From assembly GCA_012960505.1 (NCBI GenBank), contig DUBC01000007.1, positions 186,001 to 250,000 on the forward strand: a stretch of 64,000 nt of DNA, in the 5' to 3' direction. Under the pieces are notes generated by a model that searched no databases, was not told the origin of the DNA, and saw only the letters and a program-made list of their open reading frames with translations. Positions within the stretch are counted from its first letter, which is position 1, and each line of letters starts with the position of its first letter. This stretch comes from Verrucomicrobiales bacterium (lineage in GTDB: Bacteria > Verrucomicrobiota > Verrucomicrobiia > Verrucomicrobiales > DEV007). Of this stretch, positions 54,117 to 63,119 are shown in pieces. The position numbers were made by a program, and so were the translations under genes.

Positions 54117-56096
54117 TTAGATAACACGGTCATTGCCTCCATCTAAAGAGATTTGCGATCCAGTAGTTTTAGAAAATACAGGTCCACACATCGTGGAAAC
54201 CATAGAACCAACATCAGCGGATCGAATCTCAGTTTTCATCAGGTTCCTAGTTTTATATTCGTCAATGGTTATGCCGTATCTCTCTGCTGAACGAGCTAGG
54301 GCTTCTGGCGTCCACAGGTTTGTATCAAAGACAGCGTCAGGATGAATGATATTGCATCGAACACCATGAGGGGCTAGTTCTAGCGCAGCCACTCTGCACA
54401 ATTGAGTGAGCCCAGCCTTAGCGCACGAGTAGCTTCCAGCACCTGCTCCAGGAGCCATTACATTCCTTGACCCAACCAAAACGATTGAGCCATCGATCCC
54501 CTGCTTAATATGAGGGATAGAATGTTTTAGAAGCATTTGGTGGCTCGTAAGGTTAACGGCCATGGATTTGTTCCAGTTATCTTGATTCATTTTATCCAGA
54601 TAAGCGCCGGCAGTGAATATTCCTGCATTACTTACCAGTAGATCAAGGCCTCCAAACTTTTTAATGATGTTCTCTATGACTGATTTAAGTTTAGTTTCGT
54701 TAGTGAGGTTTATTACTTGGCCATGCGCGCTGATCTTAGACATTTGAGTTTCGATTTCCGGATTCAGATCTAATCCGATTACCACTGCTCCATCCTTCGC
54801 TAGGGCATGAGCGCAAGCAAAGCCGATGCCAGCAGCAGAACCAGTAACAACGGCAATTTTTCCTTGATGCGGGTTATCAGAGCAGGTCGATTTATTGAGC
54901 TTAGCCTGTTCAAGCTCCCAATATTCTATATCAAATAATTTTTTGGCGGATAATGCCTTCCACCCACCGAGCCCATACTCTGAATGCTGTATGCTCTTTA
55001 TAGTATGCTTTACTATGTCCGACACAATTTGTGATTCTTTAAGAGTTCTACCAAACGATATAATACCATGCCGTGGCCATATTGCCCAGCGTGGAGCAGG
55101 GTCAAGCATTGTCATTGAGGAATCTGAATACTTGTTAAAATAGGTAGAATAACTTTGAGCAAATTTATCGATTGCTTGCTGCGGATCAGAGCCAATTATC
55201 GCAGGAATTCGTTTAGTTCTGATAACATGATCGGGCGTCAGAGGTCCTCTGCAAGCTAGTGACTTAATGTTATTCAAATTGGAGTAACCGCAAGCAAGAG
55301 CGGAGTCATCTAAGGAAGCAATGACAGGCGATTGAGACCATTCAGAAACGATCTCTCTTATTAATGAAAGTGTCACATGATCAATGGGCTTGGGCTTGGA
55401 CTTGGCAAGCGATTTGCCTTTGAACGTTTTTTTTATTTTTCTTTCCGCTTTAGATACGAACTCAATCATTAATTCATAACTTTTCCGAGCATCATTGTGA
55501 AAAGTGAATATCCCATGATTCATTAGAATCAATGCATCTACCTTAGACAGGTCCGCTGACTTGAGTTTCTTCAATATTGTTTTAGCCAAGATAAATCCAG
55601 GCATAACGTAAGGAATGACTAGCGCCCTACTTCCATAAACTTCCTCAATCAGTTCTTTAGAATTAGGAGAGTTAGTTAATGAAAGAACGGCATCGGCATG
55701 CGTATGATCAACGAACCGCTGAGGTATGACAGCATGAACAATGGCTTCAATTGAAGGAGTCGAAGCATTAGGATCTTCCATTGAAGCTCTGCATTCTCGG
55801 ACCATGTCTGTATCGGACAAATTGTCAAATTCGGACAACCTTAGGAGTGTTTCTAAGCAGCAAGGGGAAAAGTTTTCCTTGTCGATAATTTCAAGATCAC
55901 AGCCGCTTCCCTTTACGTAAAGAATCTCCTTCTGGTTACCATAAAAGTCCTTCTTTCTGATTTTAACTGATGTATTCCCACCGCCATGAAGAACCAGATC
56001 AGAATCGGTTCCCAATAATCTTGAGGTATAAACTCGCTGCGCTAAAAGATTGTGCCCAAACTTCTTAGCATCTTTTTCGTTCCAGAGTGATTTCAT
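54117..56096 (-). CDS. Class II aldolase / short-chain dehydrogenase fusion
   Basis: The 659-residue protein fuses an N-terminal class II aldolase domain (about 1-390; DHTHADAVLSL and LILMNHGIFTF hold the zinc histidines) to a C-terminal SDR (about 405-659; GKIAVVTGSAAGIGFACA for NAD binding, LVSNAGIF and YSCAK for the catalytic Tyr/Lys). This is the architecture of bifunctional rhamnulose-1-phosphate aldolase/lactaldehyde dehydrogenase-like proteins (RhaE type) and relatives of unknown substrate. No rhamnose genes are nearby, so the substrate remains open. It overlaps glnS by four bases, so it is expressed with a housekeeping gene, an odd pairing. Confidence 0.88.
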   Translation of the reverse strand: MKSLWNEKDAKKFGHNLLAQRVYTSRLLGTDSDLVLHGGGNTSVKIRKKDFYGNQKEILYVKGSGCDLEIIDKENFSPCCLETLLRLSEFDNLSDTDMVRECRASMEDPNASTPSIEAIVHAVIPQRFVDHTHADAVLSLTNSPNSKELIEEVYGSRALVIPYVMPGFILAKTILKKLKSADLSKVDALILMNHGIFTFHNDARKSYELMIEFVSKAERKIKKTFKGKSLAKSKPKPIDHVTLSLIREIVSEWSQSPVIASLDDSALACGYSNLNNIKSLACRGPLTPDHVIRTKRIPAIIGSDPQQAIDKFAQSYSTYFNKYSDSSMTMLDPAPRWAIWPRHGIISFGRTLKESQIVSDIVKHTIKSIQHSEYGLGGWKALSAKKLFDIEYWELEQAKLNKSTCSDNPHQGKIAVVTGSAAGIGFACAHALAKDGAVVIGLDLNPEIETQMSKISAHGQVINLTNETKLKSVIENIIKKFGGLDLLVSNAGIFTAGAYLDKMNQDNWNKSMAVNLTSHQMLLKHSIPHIKQGIDGSIVLVGSRNVMAPGAGAGSYSCAKAGLTQLCRVAALELAPHGVRCNIIHPDAVFDTNLWTPEALARSAERYGITIDEYKTRNLMKTEIRSADVGSMVSTMCGPVFSKTTGSQISLDGGNDRVI

Positions 56097-57781
56097 TTTT
56101 TATTCATTTTTGCCCAGCTGTCACGAAGAGCAATGGTCCGGTTAAATACTAGAGAATTTTTAGATGAATTTTTGGAATCAACGCAAAAATAGCCCTTCCT
56201 TTCAAATTGGTAACTTGTTCCTATGATTGCCTCAGCCAATGATGGCTCAAGTTTACTATTTTTTAGTACCGTCAATGCGTCAGGATTTATGACTGTTCTC
56301 CAGTCATCTTCAGCACCAGGTTCATCAACCGTAAAGGTACGTTCATAGAGCCTTATTTCTGCGCTGAGAGCTTCATTAAAAGGCACCCAATGAATTGCTG
56401 CCCTGACTTTTCGTCCTTCTGGATTCTTCCCTAAAGTTAAAGGGTCATATGTGCATTTTAATTCTATTACAACACCTGCAGAGTCCTTAATGACTTCATC
56501 GCATGTGATGCAATAAGAATAACGTAATCTGACCTCTGAGCCGGGGCTCAATCTATAAAACTTTTTGGGCGGATCCTGCATAAAATCATCTCTCTCAATA
56601 TAGACATTACTGGAAAGAGGTATTGTTCGAGCTCCAAGAGAATCATCACCGGGATTATTAATGGCATTCATCTGTTCAGTGTGATCTTCACCCGGCCAAT
56701 TAGTGATACTAACTTTGATGGGGTCAAGTACGACCATCTTTCTTAACGCTTCACGATTTAACTGCTCCCTTATTGCATGCTCCAACAAGGCAATGTCCGT
56801 GATTCCAGTGAACTTAGTGACCCCAACAGTTTTGCAAAATGAGCGTAATGCTTCTGGTGGATAGCCCCTACGACGCATGCCAGAAATGGTAGACATTCGA
56901 GGATCGTCCCAAGCATCGACGTGTCCTTCTTCTACCATTTGAATTAAGCGTCTCTTGCTCATCAAGGTAAAAGTAGGCTGAAGCTTTGAAAACTCTATTT
57001 GGCGGGGCTTGTGAGAAACTGGTAAGTTATCAATGAACCAGTCATACAAGGGCCTGTGCTGCTCAAATTCGAGGGTACATAATGAATGAGTAATTGCTTC
57101 TATTGCATCGCATTGCCCATGAGCAAAGTCATAGCTTGGATATATGCACCAATCGGTCCCTGTGCGATGATGTTCTGCATGGAGTATTCTATAGATTACA
57201 GGATCCCTAAGATTGATATTTGGATCAGCCATATCAATTTTTGCTCTTAAAACCTTTTCGCCATTTTTGAACTGACCGCTCCGCATTTTTGAGAAGATCT
57301 CTAGACTCTCTTCAGCTGGACGATCCCTAAATGGGCTGTCCTTTCCAGGCTCCGTTAATGTTCCTCGATATTCCCGGATCTGGTCAGCCGTTAACTCGTC
57401 CACGTAGGCCTTTCCTTGATTAATTAAGAATACAGCCCATTCGTACAGCTGTTCGAAATTATCAGATGCAAAATACAGATAATCACCCCAGTCGAAACCT
57501 AGCCACTTTATGTCCTCTTGGATTGAGTCAACATATTCAGTTTCTTCCTTAGTAGGGTTAGTGTCATCGAACCGTAAATGACATCGGGAACCAGTGGATG
57601 CGTTTTCTTCGGCGATTCCAAAATTAAGACAGATGGACTTTGCGTGGCCAAGGTGCAAATAGCCGTTCGGTTCTGGAGGAAACCTAGTCACTGTTGTTGA
57701 ATGCTTGCCAGCATCTAAGTCCTCACGAATGATGTCTCTGATAAAATCAGAAGTTTCGTTAATGTTACTGTTTTCAGCCAT
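56093..57781 (-). CDS. glnS: Glutaminyl-tRNA synthetase
   Basis: GlnRS charges tRNA-Gln with glutamine. The 562-residue class I enzyme has the HIGH-type motif RFPPEPNGYLHLGHAKSICL (about residue 41), the YVDELTADQIREYRGT segment, YPSYDFAHGQCDA and the KMSKS-type TLMSKRRL (about residue 275), followed by two C-terminal beta-barrel anticodon domains. The length equals E. coli GlnRS (554). The start at 57781 is divergent from the GNAT gene, with about 100 bases between. Confidence 0.97.
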   Translation of the reverse strand: MAENSNINETSDFIRDIIREDLDAGKHSTTVTRFPPEPNGYLHLGHAKSICLNFGIAEENASTGSRCHLRFDDTNPTKEETEYVDSIQEDIKWLGFDWGDYLYFASDNFEQLYEWAVFLINQGKAYVDELTADQIREYRGTLTEPGKDSPFRDRPAEESLEIFSKMRSGQFKNGEKVLRAKIDMADPNINLRDPVIYRILHAEHHRTGTDWCIYPSYDFAHGQCDAIEAITHSLCTLEFEQHRPLYDWFIDNLPVSHKPRQIEFSKLQPTFTLMSKRRLIQMVEEGHVDAWDDPRMSTISGMRRRGYPPEALRSFCKTVGVTKFTGITDIALLEHAIREQLNREALRKMVVLDPIKVSITNWPGEDHTEQMNAINNPGDDSLGARTIPLSSNVYIERDDFMQDPPKKFYRLSPGSEVRLRYSYCITCDEVIKDSAGVVIELKCTYDPLTLGKNPEGRKVRAAIHWVPFNEALSAEIRLYERTFTVDEPGAEDDWRTVINPDALTVLKNSKLEPSLAEAIIGTSYQFERKGYFCVDSKNSSKNSLVFNRTIALRDSWAKMNKK

Positions 57782-57880
57782 TATAAAAATTACCCTCCAT
57801 TATGGCACAGGAGCATTCTTATTCCACTCGGATTTGTTACATACTTGTACATTGAGACATAAGAAATCAAAATTACTAAC

Positions 57881-58369
57881 GTGAGCGATTTAACAATTCG
57901 AGAAGCTATAGAATCTGACAGTGATAAGATACATCAATTGCTAATGGATTTAGCAGCTTTTGAAAAAATAGAACATACCGTAGAAGCTACTAACGAATCC
58001 ACTCACTCAGCACTATTTGGTGAGAGCCCTTCAGCTGAAGCGATCGTTGCTGAATTCGACAATCAGATCGTTGGTGCAGCGGTATACTTTAATAATTATT
58101 CGACCTTTGTTGGCAAGAAGGGCCTGTACCTTGAAGACATTTATGTTAGACCGGAATTCCGGGGAAAAGAAATTGGCAGGAAGATGCTTTTCAATTTAGC
58201 AAAAATTGCTGAACAGAGGGACTGTGGGCGAATGGAGTGGACAGTTATCGATTGGAATTCCAGAGCTATAGATTTCTACAATGAAATGGGAGCAGAGATA
58301 TTAAATGAATGGAAGATTGTGAGATTAGACGCGCAAGGCATACAGAACCTATCTAATAAATCGCAGTAG
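57881..58369 (+). CDS. GNAT-family N-acetyltransferase, SSAT-like
   Basis: The 162-residue GNAT protein has LTIREAIESDSDKIHQLLMD at the start, the acetyl-CoA-binding YLEDIYVRPEFRGKEIGRKM (about residue 87) and the late WNSRAIDFYNEMGAE (about residue 126). The DWNxxAIxFYxxxGA pattern is typical of spermidine/spermine or thialysine acetyltransferases (SSAT group). Start is the GTG at 57881 (MSDLTIRE). Substrate unproven. It stands alone between glnS and the molybdate operon. Confidence 0.85.
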   Translation: MSDLTIREAIESDSDKIHQLLMDLAAFEKIEHTVEATNESTHSALFGESPSAEAIVAEFDNQIVGAAVYFNNYSTFVGKKGLYLEDIYVRPEFRGKEIGRKMLFNLAKIAEQRDCGRMEWTVIDWNSRAIDFYNEMGAEILNEWKIVRLDAQGIQNLSNKSQ

Positions 58370-58400
58370 TTAATTCGTCTTAGGCAGCCGCTGGATCAGA

Positions 58401-59039
58401 TCAAGCTGAGATAACTTTACCTTCGGATATTCTGAACGCAAGTTCCCCCATCATCTCGGCCTCTGATGCGGAATGCGTTATATGAAGGACTGTAAAACCT
58501 TCCTTCTCGTGAAGCCTCTTAATCAAAGAGCAGGCCTTATCTCTGGTGTCTTCATCTAAAGCGCTCAATGGTTCATCTAGGCAAATCAGATTCGGCCTTG
58601 AGGCTAATGCTCTTGCGAGCGCAACTCTCTGCGATTCGCCACCACTAAGACCTAAAGGTTTTCTTGATAGTAAATGTTCTATCTCAAGTGATGAAGCTAA
58701 TTCCTTAGCCCTTTCAAATGCGTCTTCTTTTTTCCATCCTCTGACTATTGGGCCAAAAGCGATTTGATCTTTAACTGTCATAGTGGAAAAAAGAACACCT
58801 TCCTGAGGGACATAACCCAAATGACGATCACCTGGCCTGAGGTTCGTTACATCAATTTCATTAAGAATAATTTTACCGGATCTAATCTTTTTTAAGCCGC
58901 AAATAGATTCGAGTATTGTTGTTTTCCCTGAACCAGAACTTCCCATAAGTACACCATACTTTGATGTAGGTATTTCCATGGACACGTGATCTAAAGCGAA
59001 TTCACCTAACTTAATGGAGATGTTTTTTAATGATACCAT
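58401..59039 (-). CDS. modC: Molybdate/tungstate ABC transporter ATPase
   Basis: The 212-residue ATPase has Walker A MGSSGSGKTTILES, the Q-loop YVPQEGVLFSTM, signature LSGGESQRVALARAL and Walker B LICLDEPLSALD, then the H-loop HITHSASEAE. The NLRPGDRHLGYVPQ segment is typical of ModC/CysA-like importers. I use the ATG at 59039 (MVSLKNIS); the TTG at 59048 is less likely. The C-terminal TOBE (molybdate-binding) domain of E. coli ModC is absent. It is last in the operon with modB and the binding protein. Confidence 0.9.
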   Translation of the reverse strand: MVSLKNISIKLGEFALDHVSMEIPTSKYGVLMGSSGSGKTTILESICGLKKIRSGKIILNEIDVTNLRPGDRHLGYVPQEGVLFSTMTVKDQIAFGPIVRGWKKEDAFERAKELASSLEIEHLLSRKPLGLSGGESQRVALARALASRPNLICLDEPLSALDEDTRDKACSLIKRLHEKEGFTVLHITHSASEAEMMGELAFRISEGKVISA

Positions 59040-59041
59040 AT

Positions 59042-59911
59042 TTACCAAATTCTATTCTTGGACCCAAGCAATCGAACCATAATTAGAACAATTAGAGCTG
59101 CGCTAACCATAAGAAATGAAACAGCAACGGCGCCTTCTAAATTCCCAATGGATATTTCAAGAAAAACAGTAGTAGCAAGGACTTCAGTCTTTCCTCTGGT
59201 TGCACCAGCAAAAACTAGTATTGGACCAAATTCCCCTAGCGCTCTTGCCCAAGCCAATATGCCAGCAGTCATGATCCCGAAACTGGCCTGCGGTAATACA
59301 ACTTTCCAAAAAGCCTTACTTCTATTACAACCCAAAGTAAGCGCTACATTTTCTTGTCTGGGATCAAGGCTTTCAAAAGTGTTGCGCATAGTTCGAATCG
59401 CAAATGCGCATGAAACTGTAAATTGAGCAAGGATGATAGCGGGAACCTTGTAGGTTACACCCGTAGGCAGATCAAAGATTGGACTATTTGGTAAAATAGA
59501 CCGGAGTGAATTAAGTGCGGCGGCGCACAATTCTTCAATTGATTGATCAAAGAGAATTACCTGATTAAATAAAATCAATAGACTCAAACCTATAACGAGC
59601 GGTGGAAGAACAATCGGTATATCAATAATCGAATCAAAAAATCTTTTAAGTGGGAATTTAAATCTTGTTAGTATGTATCCGGTAGGAACAGCTACAATTA
59701 TTGAAAGAACAGCCGTTATCCAGCAGGTCTGCATCGTTAACCAGATCGATGCTCTAATTGATTTATTATTAAGCGCCTCATTAATATTCTCCAAAGAAGT
59801 GTAACTGGCGTCAGCATATAAAAGTGCAATTATCAGTATAAAATACATACCGCCCGCGGCCCACATCGCAGCGTAAAATGGAATGTCTGATGATACCTTT
59901 TTGCTGTGCAC
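59042..59911 (-). CDS. modB: Molybdate/tungstate ABC transporter permease
   Basis: The 289-residue inner-membrane protein has about six helices and the importer coupling motif in LTLGCNRSKAFWKVVLPQA, followed by ARALGEFGPILVFAG, a signature of ModB/CysT-type permeases. The first helix (about 14-32) follows a short cytoplasmic N-terminus. Start is a GTG at 59911. It lies four bases after the binding-protein gene and two bases before modC. Confidence 0.92.
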   Translation of the reverse strand: MHSKKVSSDIPFYAAMWAAGGMYFILIIALLYADASYTSLENINEALNNKSIRASIWLTMQTCWITAVLSIIVAVPTGYILTRFKFPLKRFFDSIIDIPIVLPPLVIGLSLLILFNQVILFDQSIEELCAAALNSLRSILPNSPIFDLPTGVTYKVPAIILAQFTVSCAFAIRTMRNTFESLDPRQENVALTLGCNRSKAFWKVVLPQASFGIMTAGILAWARALGEFGPILVFAGATRGKTEVLATTVFLEISIGNLEGAVAVSFLMVSAALIVLIMVRLLGSKNRIW

Positions 59912-59915
59912 AGAG

Positions 59916-61397
59916 TTAACTTTTAATTTCCCACTTAAATCCGTATTTTAGAAAATCCAATTTAGATTCGTTTTCAGTCAACGCATCAAGTAGTCGCATC
60001 ATTAAACTTTTATGATTAGAATTAGCACCGATTGCAAAGGGCTGAATTGCTACAGCCATGGGTTCATCAATATCCACGATGAAAGCATCATTAAGCGTGG
60101 AGGAATTTGCCAAAGCGTTACTTCTATAAACAATAACAGCGTCTAAGGATCCAGCCCTTAGTTGATTGACTAAAAAGTCACCCGTCGCAGAGTCTAAAAG
60201 CTTATTGTTATTCACATTAATTTTCAAATGGTCTAGAAGTCGAACAGTCAAAGCACCTAGTGCAGATTTTTCGGGGTGAGCTGTCCCAACCCGTATGTTG
60301 GGCTTAGTAAGATCGCTCAATGATCCTATAGTTCCTCTCATTTCATTTTTAACTAGAATAACCATATCATTTGAACTGACATTCGTAGGCGAATCGAAAA
60401 GCTCACTCACATCATCCATAAATGAAATATCACATGAAAAATATGCATCTGGGCGGGCTCCTGCCTTCATCTGTGAGACTAGGACCCCACAACCGTTAGG
60501 GACAAGTTGGATACTGACCCCTTCACGTGATTCAAATTCAGCGATTCTTTGCCTAATTGCAGGAGTGAGCATGGCTCCGGTATAGAGTAAAATTTCGGGG
60601 CTCTCTGACCACTCATCACCTTCAATTATCGTATAACCCTCTTCCGCAAATACCTTTTGCCCGCGATCCTTCGATGTAACGTACCTAGCAAATTTAAGAG
60701 AAGCTGAAGGGTTTTTTGTTGAGTTCAATATTCCAATAGTAACTGATTTCTTTTTGGATTCAAATTCGGGCAATGTCACAAAATCTAATTCTGCATACTG
60801 GTTAGCTATCGCATCCCATGCAAAACCAACATCAGCCGAGTTTAATTTTATGTCGTTAGCGACCTCGTTGACCGTAGGTTTCATGACAATAGCTTTTGAT
60901 GATAATAGTTCCCAATGACCCGATGCTGATAGGACTTTTTTAGTGAATTTTCCAATAGACGCAGCCTCTGGATTAGCTAATATGATCCTGCAGTCATCAT
61001 TCTTTATGAGCTCATTGAGACTATTAATATTTAAGGGATTCCCTTTCTTAACGATGAGCCCTGCCATGAGGCTACAAACTGGAACTGATTCATTGGAAAG
61101 GCCCTTCTGTTTAGCAATTACAAGGTAACTGGTATCAGCAGCAAGATACAAATCACCAATCTTGGAGGCTTCTATATTACCTAGTAAAGTGCCAGATCCT
61201 GCGAACTGAAGTCTTATTTTAGTATTGTATGAATTTTCGTACTGGTTTGCAATTCGCTCCATTGGAACCCTCATGCCCGCGGCACAATATACAATTAATT
61301 CAGAAACTTCATTATCCTTATCGTGATCGATAAAGAAAAAGATAGGCACCAACAATGTAACCAATAACGAAACAAAAATAACTTTTGATCTGTTCAT
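59916..61397 (-). CDS. modA: Tandem-domain molybdate-binding protein (double ModA)
   Basis: The 493-residue exported protein (signal or anchor helix at 7-23) holds two ModA-like periplasmic-binding domains in a row. Domain 1 (about 34-260) starts LIVYCAAGMRVPMERIANQY, domain 2 (about 272-485) starts LLYTGAMLTPAIRQRIAEFE; the two align over their length. Single-domain ModA is about 230-260 residues, so this is a fusion or internal duplication. Two binding sites in one chain may raise local ligand concentration for one permease, or one domain may bind another oxyanion. It heads the mod section, 11 bases after the MoeB-like gene. Confidence 0.87.
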   Translation of the reverse strand: MNRSKVIFVSLLVTLLVPIFFFIDHDKDNEVSELIVYCAAGMRVPMERIANQYENSYNTKIRLQFAGSGTLLGNIEASKIGDLYLAADTSYLVIAKQKGLSNESVPVCSLMAGLIVKKGNPLNINSLNELIKNDDCRIILANPEAASIGKFTKKVLSASGHWELLSSKAIVMKPTVNEVANDIKLNSADVGFAWDAIANQYAELDFVTLPEFESKKKSVTIGILNSTKNPSASLKFARYVTSKDRGQKVFAEEGYTIIEGDEWSESPEILLYTGAMLTPAIRQRIAEFESREGVSIQLVPNGCGVLVSQMKAGARPDAYFSCDISFMDDVSELFDSPTNVSSNDMVILVKNEMRGTIGSLSDLTKPNIRVGTAHPEKSALGALTVRLLDHLKINVNNNKLLDSATGDFLVNQLRAGSLDAVIVYRSNALANSSTLNDAFIVDIDEPMAVAIQPFAIGANSNHKSLMMRLLDALTENESKLDFLKYGFKWEIKS

Positions 61398-61408
61398 GAT
61401 TGATAGAT

Positions 61409-62143
61409 TTAGTTACAGGCTAAACAATCGACTCGTTTAGGGAGTAATTCTATTTTTTTAACTTCCATTGATGAAGCATCAATTCTTATAAGTTTTCCAA
61501 GTGAAGATTTTTGGAAATTACACAATAATTTAATCCCTTCAATGACTCCGATCTGAGCAACTAAAGATGATACGGCACCGATGACGGGGAACTTTCTTTC
61601 CCATTGAGTTGGCTTGTCAGGATAAATGCACTTCAGACATGGAGTTATCCCAGGCAGTATGGTCATTACCTGACCTTCCATTGAATACATGGCACAGTCC
61701 ACTAGCATCTTGCCCCCCTTAATAGCTGCTTCGTTTAAGAGAAAGCGCTCTTCGAAGAGAGGCGCACAACTGAAAATAATATCGGCATTACCTGCAATTT
61801 TATCTATATTTTCTTCAGTAATATTTTCATCAAATATCTCCACATCAATACTTGAATTAAACCTATTAAGAGTCTGCGCAGCGCATTGAACTCTTGACTT
61901 ACCTACATGGTCTCGAGACATCAATATTTGACGATTAAGATCATCTTCACGGAGATTGCCAGCGTGTGCTAAAATCAGCTTGCCAATTCCGGCCGCAGCA
62001 AGACTCAATGCTACTGGTCCACCTAAACCTCCTACTCTCGTCACCAATGCGGTACTGTTCTTGAGAGTCAATTGCTCAGATTCTCCAAATCCGGGAACAT
62101 CGAGTTGCCATGAGTAGGTAAGCTTCTCGCTTTCAGTTAACAT
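61409..62143 (-). CDS. MoeB/ThiF-family adenylyltransferase
   Basis: The 244-residue E1-like enzyme has the nucleotide-binding RVGGLGGPVALSLAAAGIG (about residue 36), the DDLNRQIL substrate arginine region and a zinc site (CLKCIYP about residue 168, CLACN at the C-terminus). MoeB adenylates the C-terminal Gly-Gly of MoaD for molybdopterin sulfuration; ThiF does the same for ThiS. The MoaD-like gene nine bases upstream and the molybdate transporter downstream favour MoeB. Cytoplasmic. Confidence 0.88.
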   Translation of the reverse strand: MLTESEKLTYSWQLDVPGFGESEQLTLKNSTALVTRVGGLGGPVALSLAAAGIGKLILAHAGNLREDDLNRQILMSRDHVGKSRVQCAAQTLNRFNSSIDVEIFDENITEENIDKIAGNADIIFSCAPLFEERFLLNEAAIKGGKMLVDCAMYSMEGQVMTILPGITPCLKCIYPDKPTQWERKFPVIGAVSSLVAQIGVIEGIKLLCNFQKSSLGKLIRIDASSMEVKKIELLPKRVDCLACN

Positions 62144-62152
62144 CGTTTACAA

Positions 62153-62434
62153 CTAGCCTCCAGCGATTGGAGGTAAAAGTGAAATTACGCAGTCATCCTT
62201 AATTAAGGTGTTTTGGAAATCAATTACCTGTTCATCATCAACTGCTACGAGCAAAGATCGCCTAGGTGAACCTTCAGCATCAAAAATGAAGTCACTGACC
62301 GCGTGCGTGGCCTTCGCAGACAATGCCTGTAAAAGTTCTATCAGCGGCAACGGCTCCTGAAAGCTCAGCTCTTCAGTATCTTCACCCACCTCAGTGGCAA
62401 TTTGCCCCTTATAATTAATTGTTACCGTTATCAT
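62153..62434 (-). CDS. MoaD/ThiS-like sulfur carrier protein
   Basis: The 93-residue ubiquitin-fold protein ends in LLPPIAGG, the Gly-Gly needed for adenylation and thiocarboxylation, after the ISLLPP strand typical of MoaD. It should carry sulfur to molybdopterin in the cytoplasm. The start overlaps the 3' end of the MacB-like ATPase gene by 20 bases; the MoeB-like partner follows after nine. Confidence 0.88.
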   Translation of the reverse strand: MITVTINYKGQIATEVGEDTEELSFQEPLPLIELLQALSAKATHAVSDFIFDAEGSPRRSLLVAVDDEQVIDFQNTLIKDDCVISLLPPIAGG

Positions 62435-63119
62435 TTATTAATGTTAGGATTGAGCCCTCATCCATTTGAAGGTGTTTGTTGCCGGTGTTAAATGCATCCA
62501 TATCATGAGTAGCCATCATCACAGTAGCTCCATCATTTGCATAACTTGTAAGGTGATCTAATACTCTCTGCCCATTTTCCTGATCAAGATTACCTGTAGG
62601 CTCATCAGCAAATATGATAGTTGGCTCAACTAGTAGAGCTCTAGCGAGCGCGGTCCTCTGTTTCTCTCCAGAACTCAGTTGGTCAGGGTAGTGATTCGAT
62701 CGATCTGAAAGCCCTAATGATTCAATAAGTTCAGCGGTGCGAGTTCCCCAATCATTAGAAGAATTAACAATGCCCGGGCAGAGAATATTTTCTCTGACAG
62801 TTAAATACGGAACAAGATTGAAGTCCTGGAAGACAAATCCAATGTTTTTAGATCTAAATTGGGCCCTATCTTTAGCGCTGAGCCTGTACGGAGAAATTCC
62901 ATCATATTCCACAGTTCCACTGTCAGGTTCTTGCAAGGCACCAAGGACCGCCAACAATGTTGATTTACCGCAGCCGCTTGGGCCGGAAATAGTGATAAAA
63001 TCACCATGTGATAATTCCAAATTAATGTGATTCAGGACTCTAATGAGACCTGATTCAGAAGAATAGCTTTTAGTTATTCCATCAGCCCTGAGAGTCACTT
63101 CTGATACCGTATTATTCAT
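62415..63119 (-). CDS. ABC transporter ATPase, LolD/MacB type
   Basis: The 234-residue ATPase has Walker A GPSGCGKSTLLAVLG, FVFQDFNLVPYLTV, signature LSSGEKQRTALARALL (SSGEK instead of SGGE) and Walker B IIFADEPTGNLD. It overlaps the permease upstream by eight bases and the MoaD-like gene downstream by 20, so the exporter and molybdenum genes share one transcript. This is a different transporter from the pair at 29-33 kb. Confidence 0.9.
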   Translation of the reverse strand: MNNTVSEVTLRADGITKSYSSESGLIRVLNHINLELSHGDFITISGPSGCGKSTLLAVLGALQEPDSGTVEYDGISPYRLSAKDRAQFRSKNIGFVFQDFNLVPYLTVRENILCPGIVNSSNDWGTRTAELIESLGLSDRSNHYPDQLSSGEKQRTALARALLVEPTIIFADEPTGNLDQENGQRVLDHLTSYANDGATVMMATHDMDAFNTGNKHLQMDEGSILTLINDNGNN

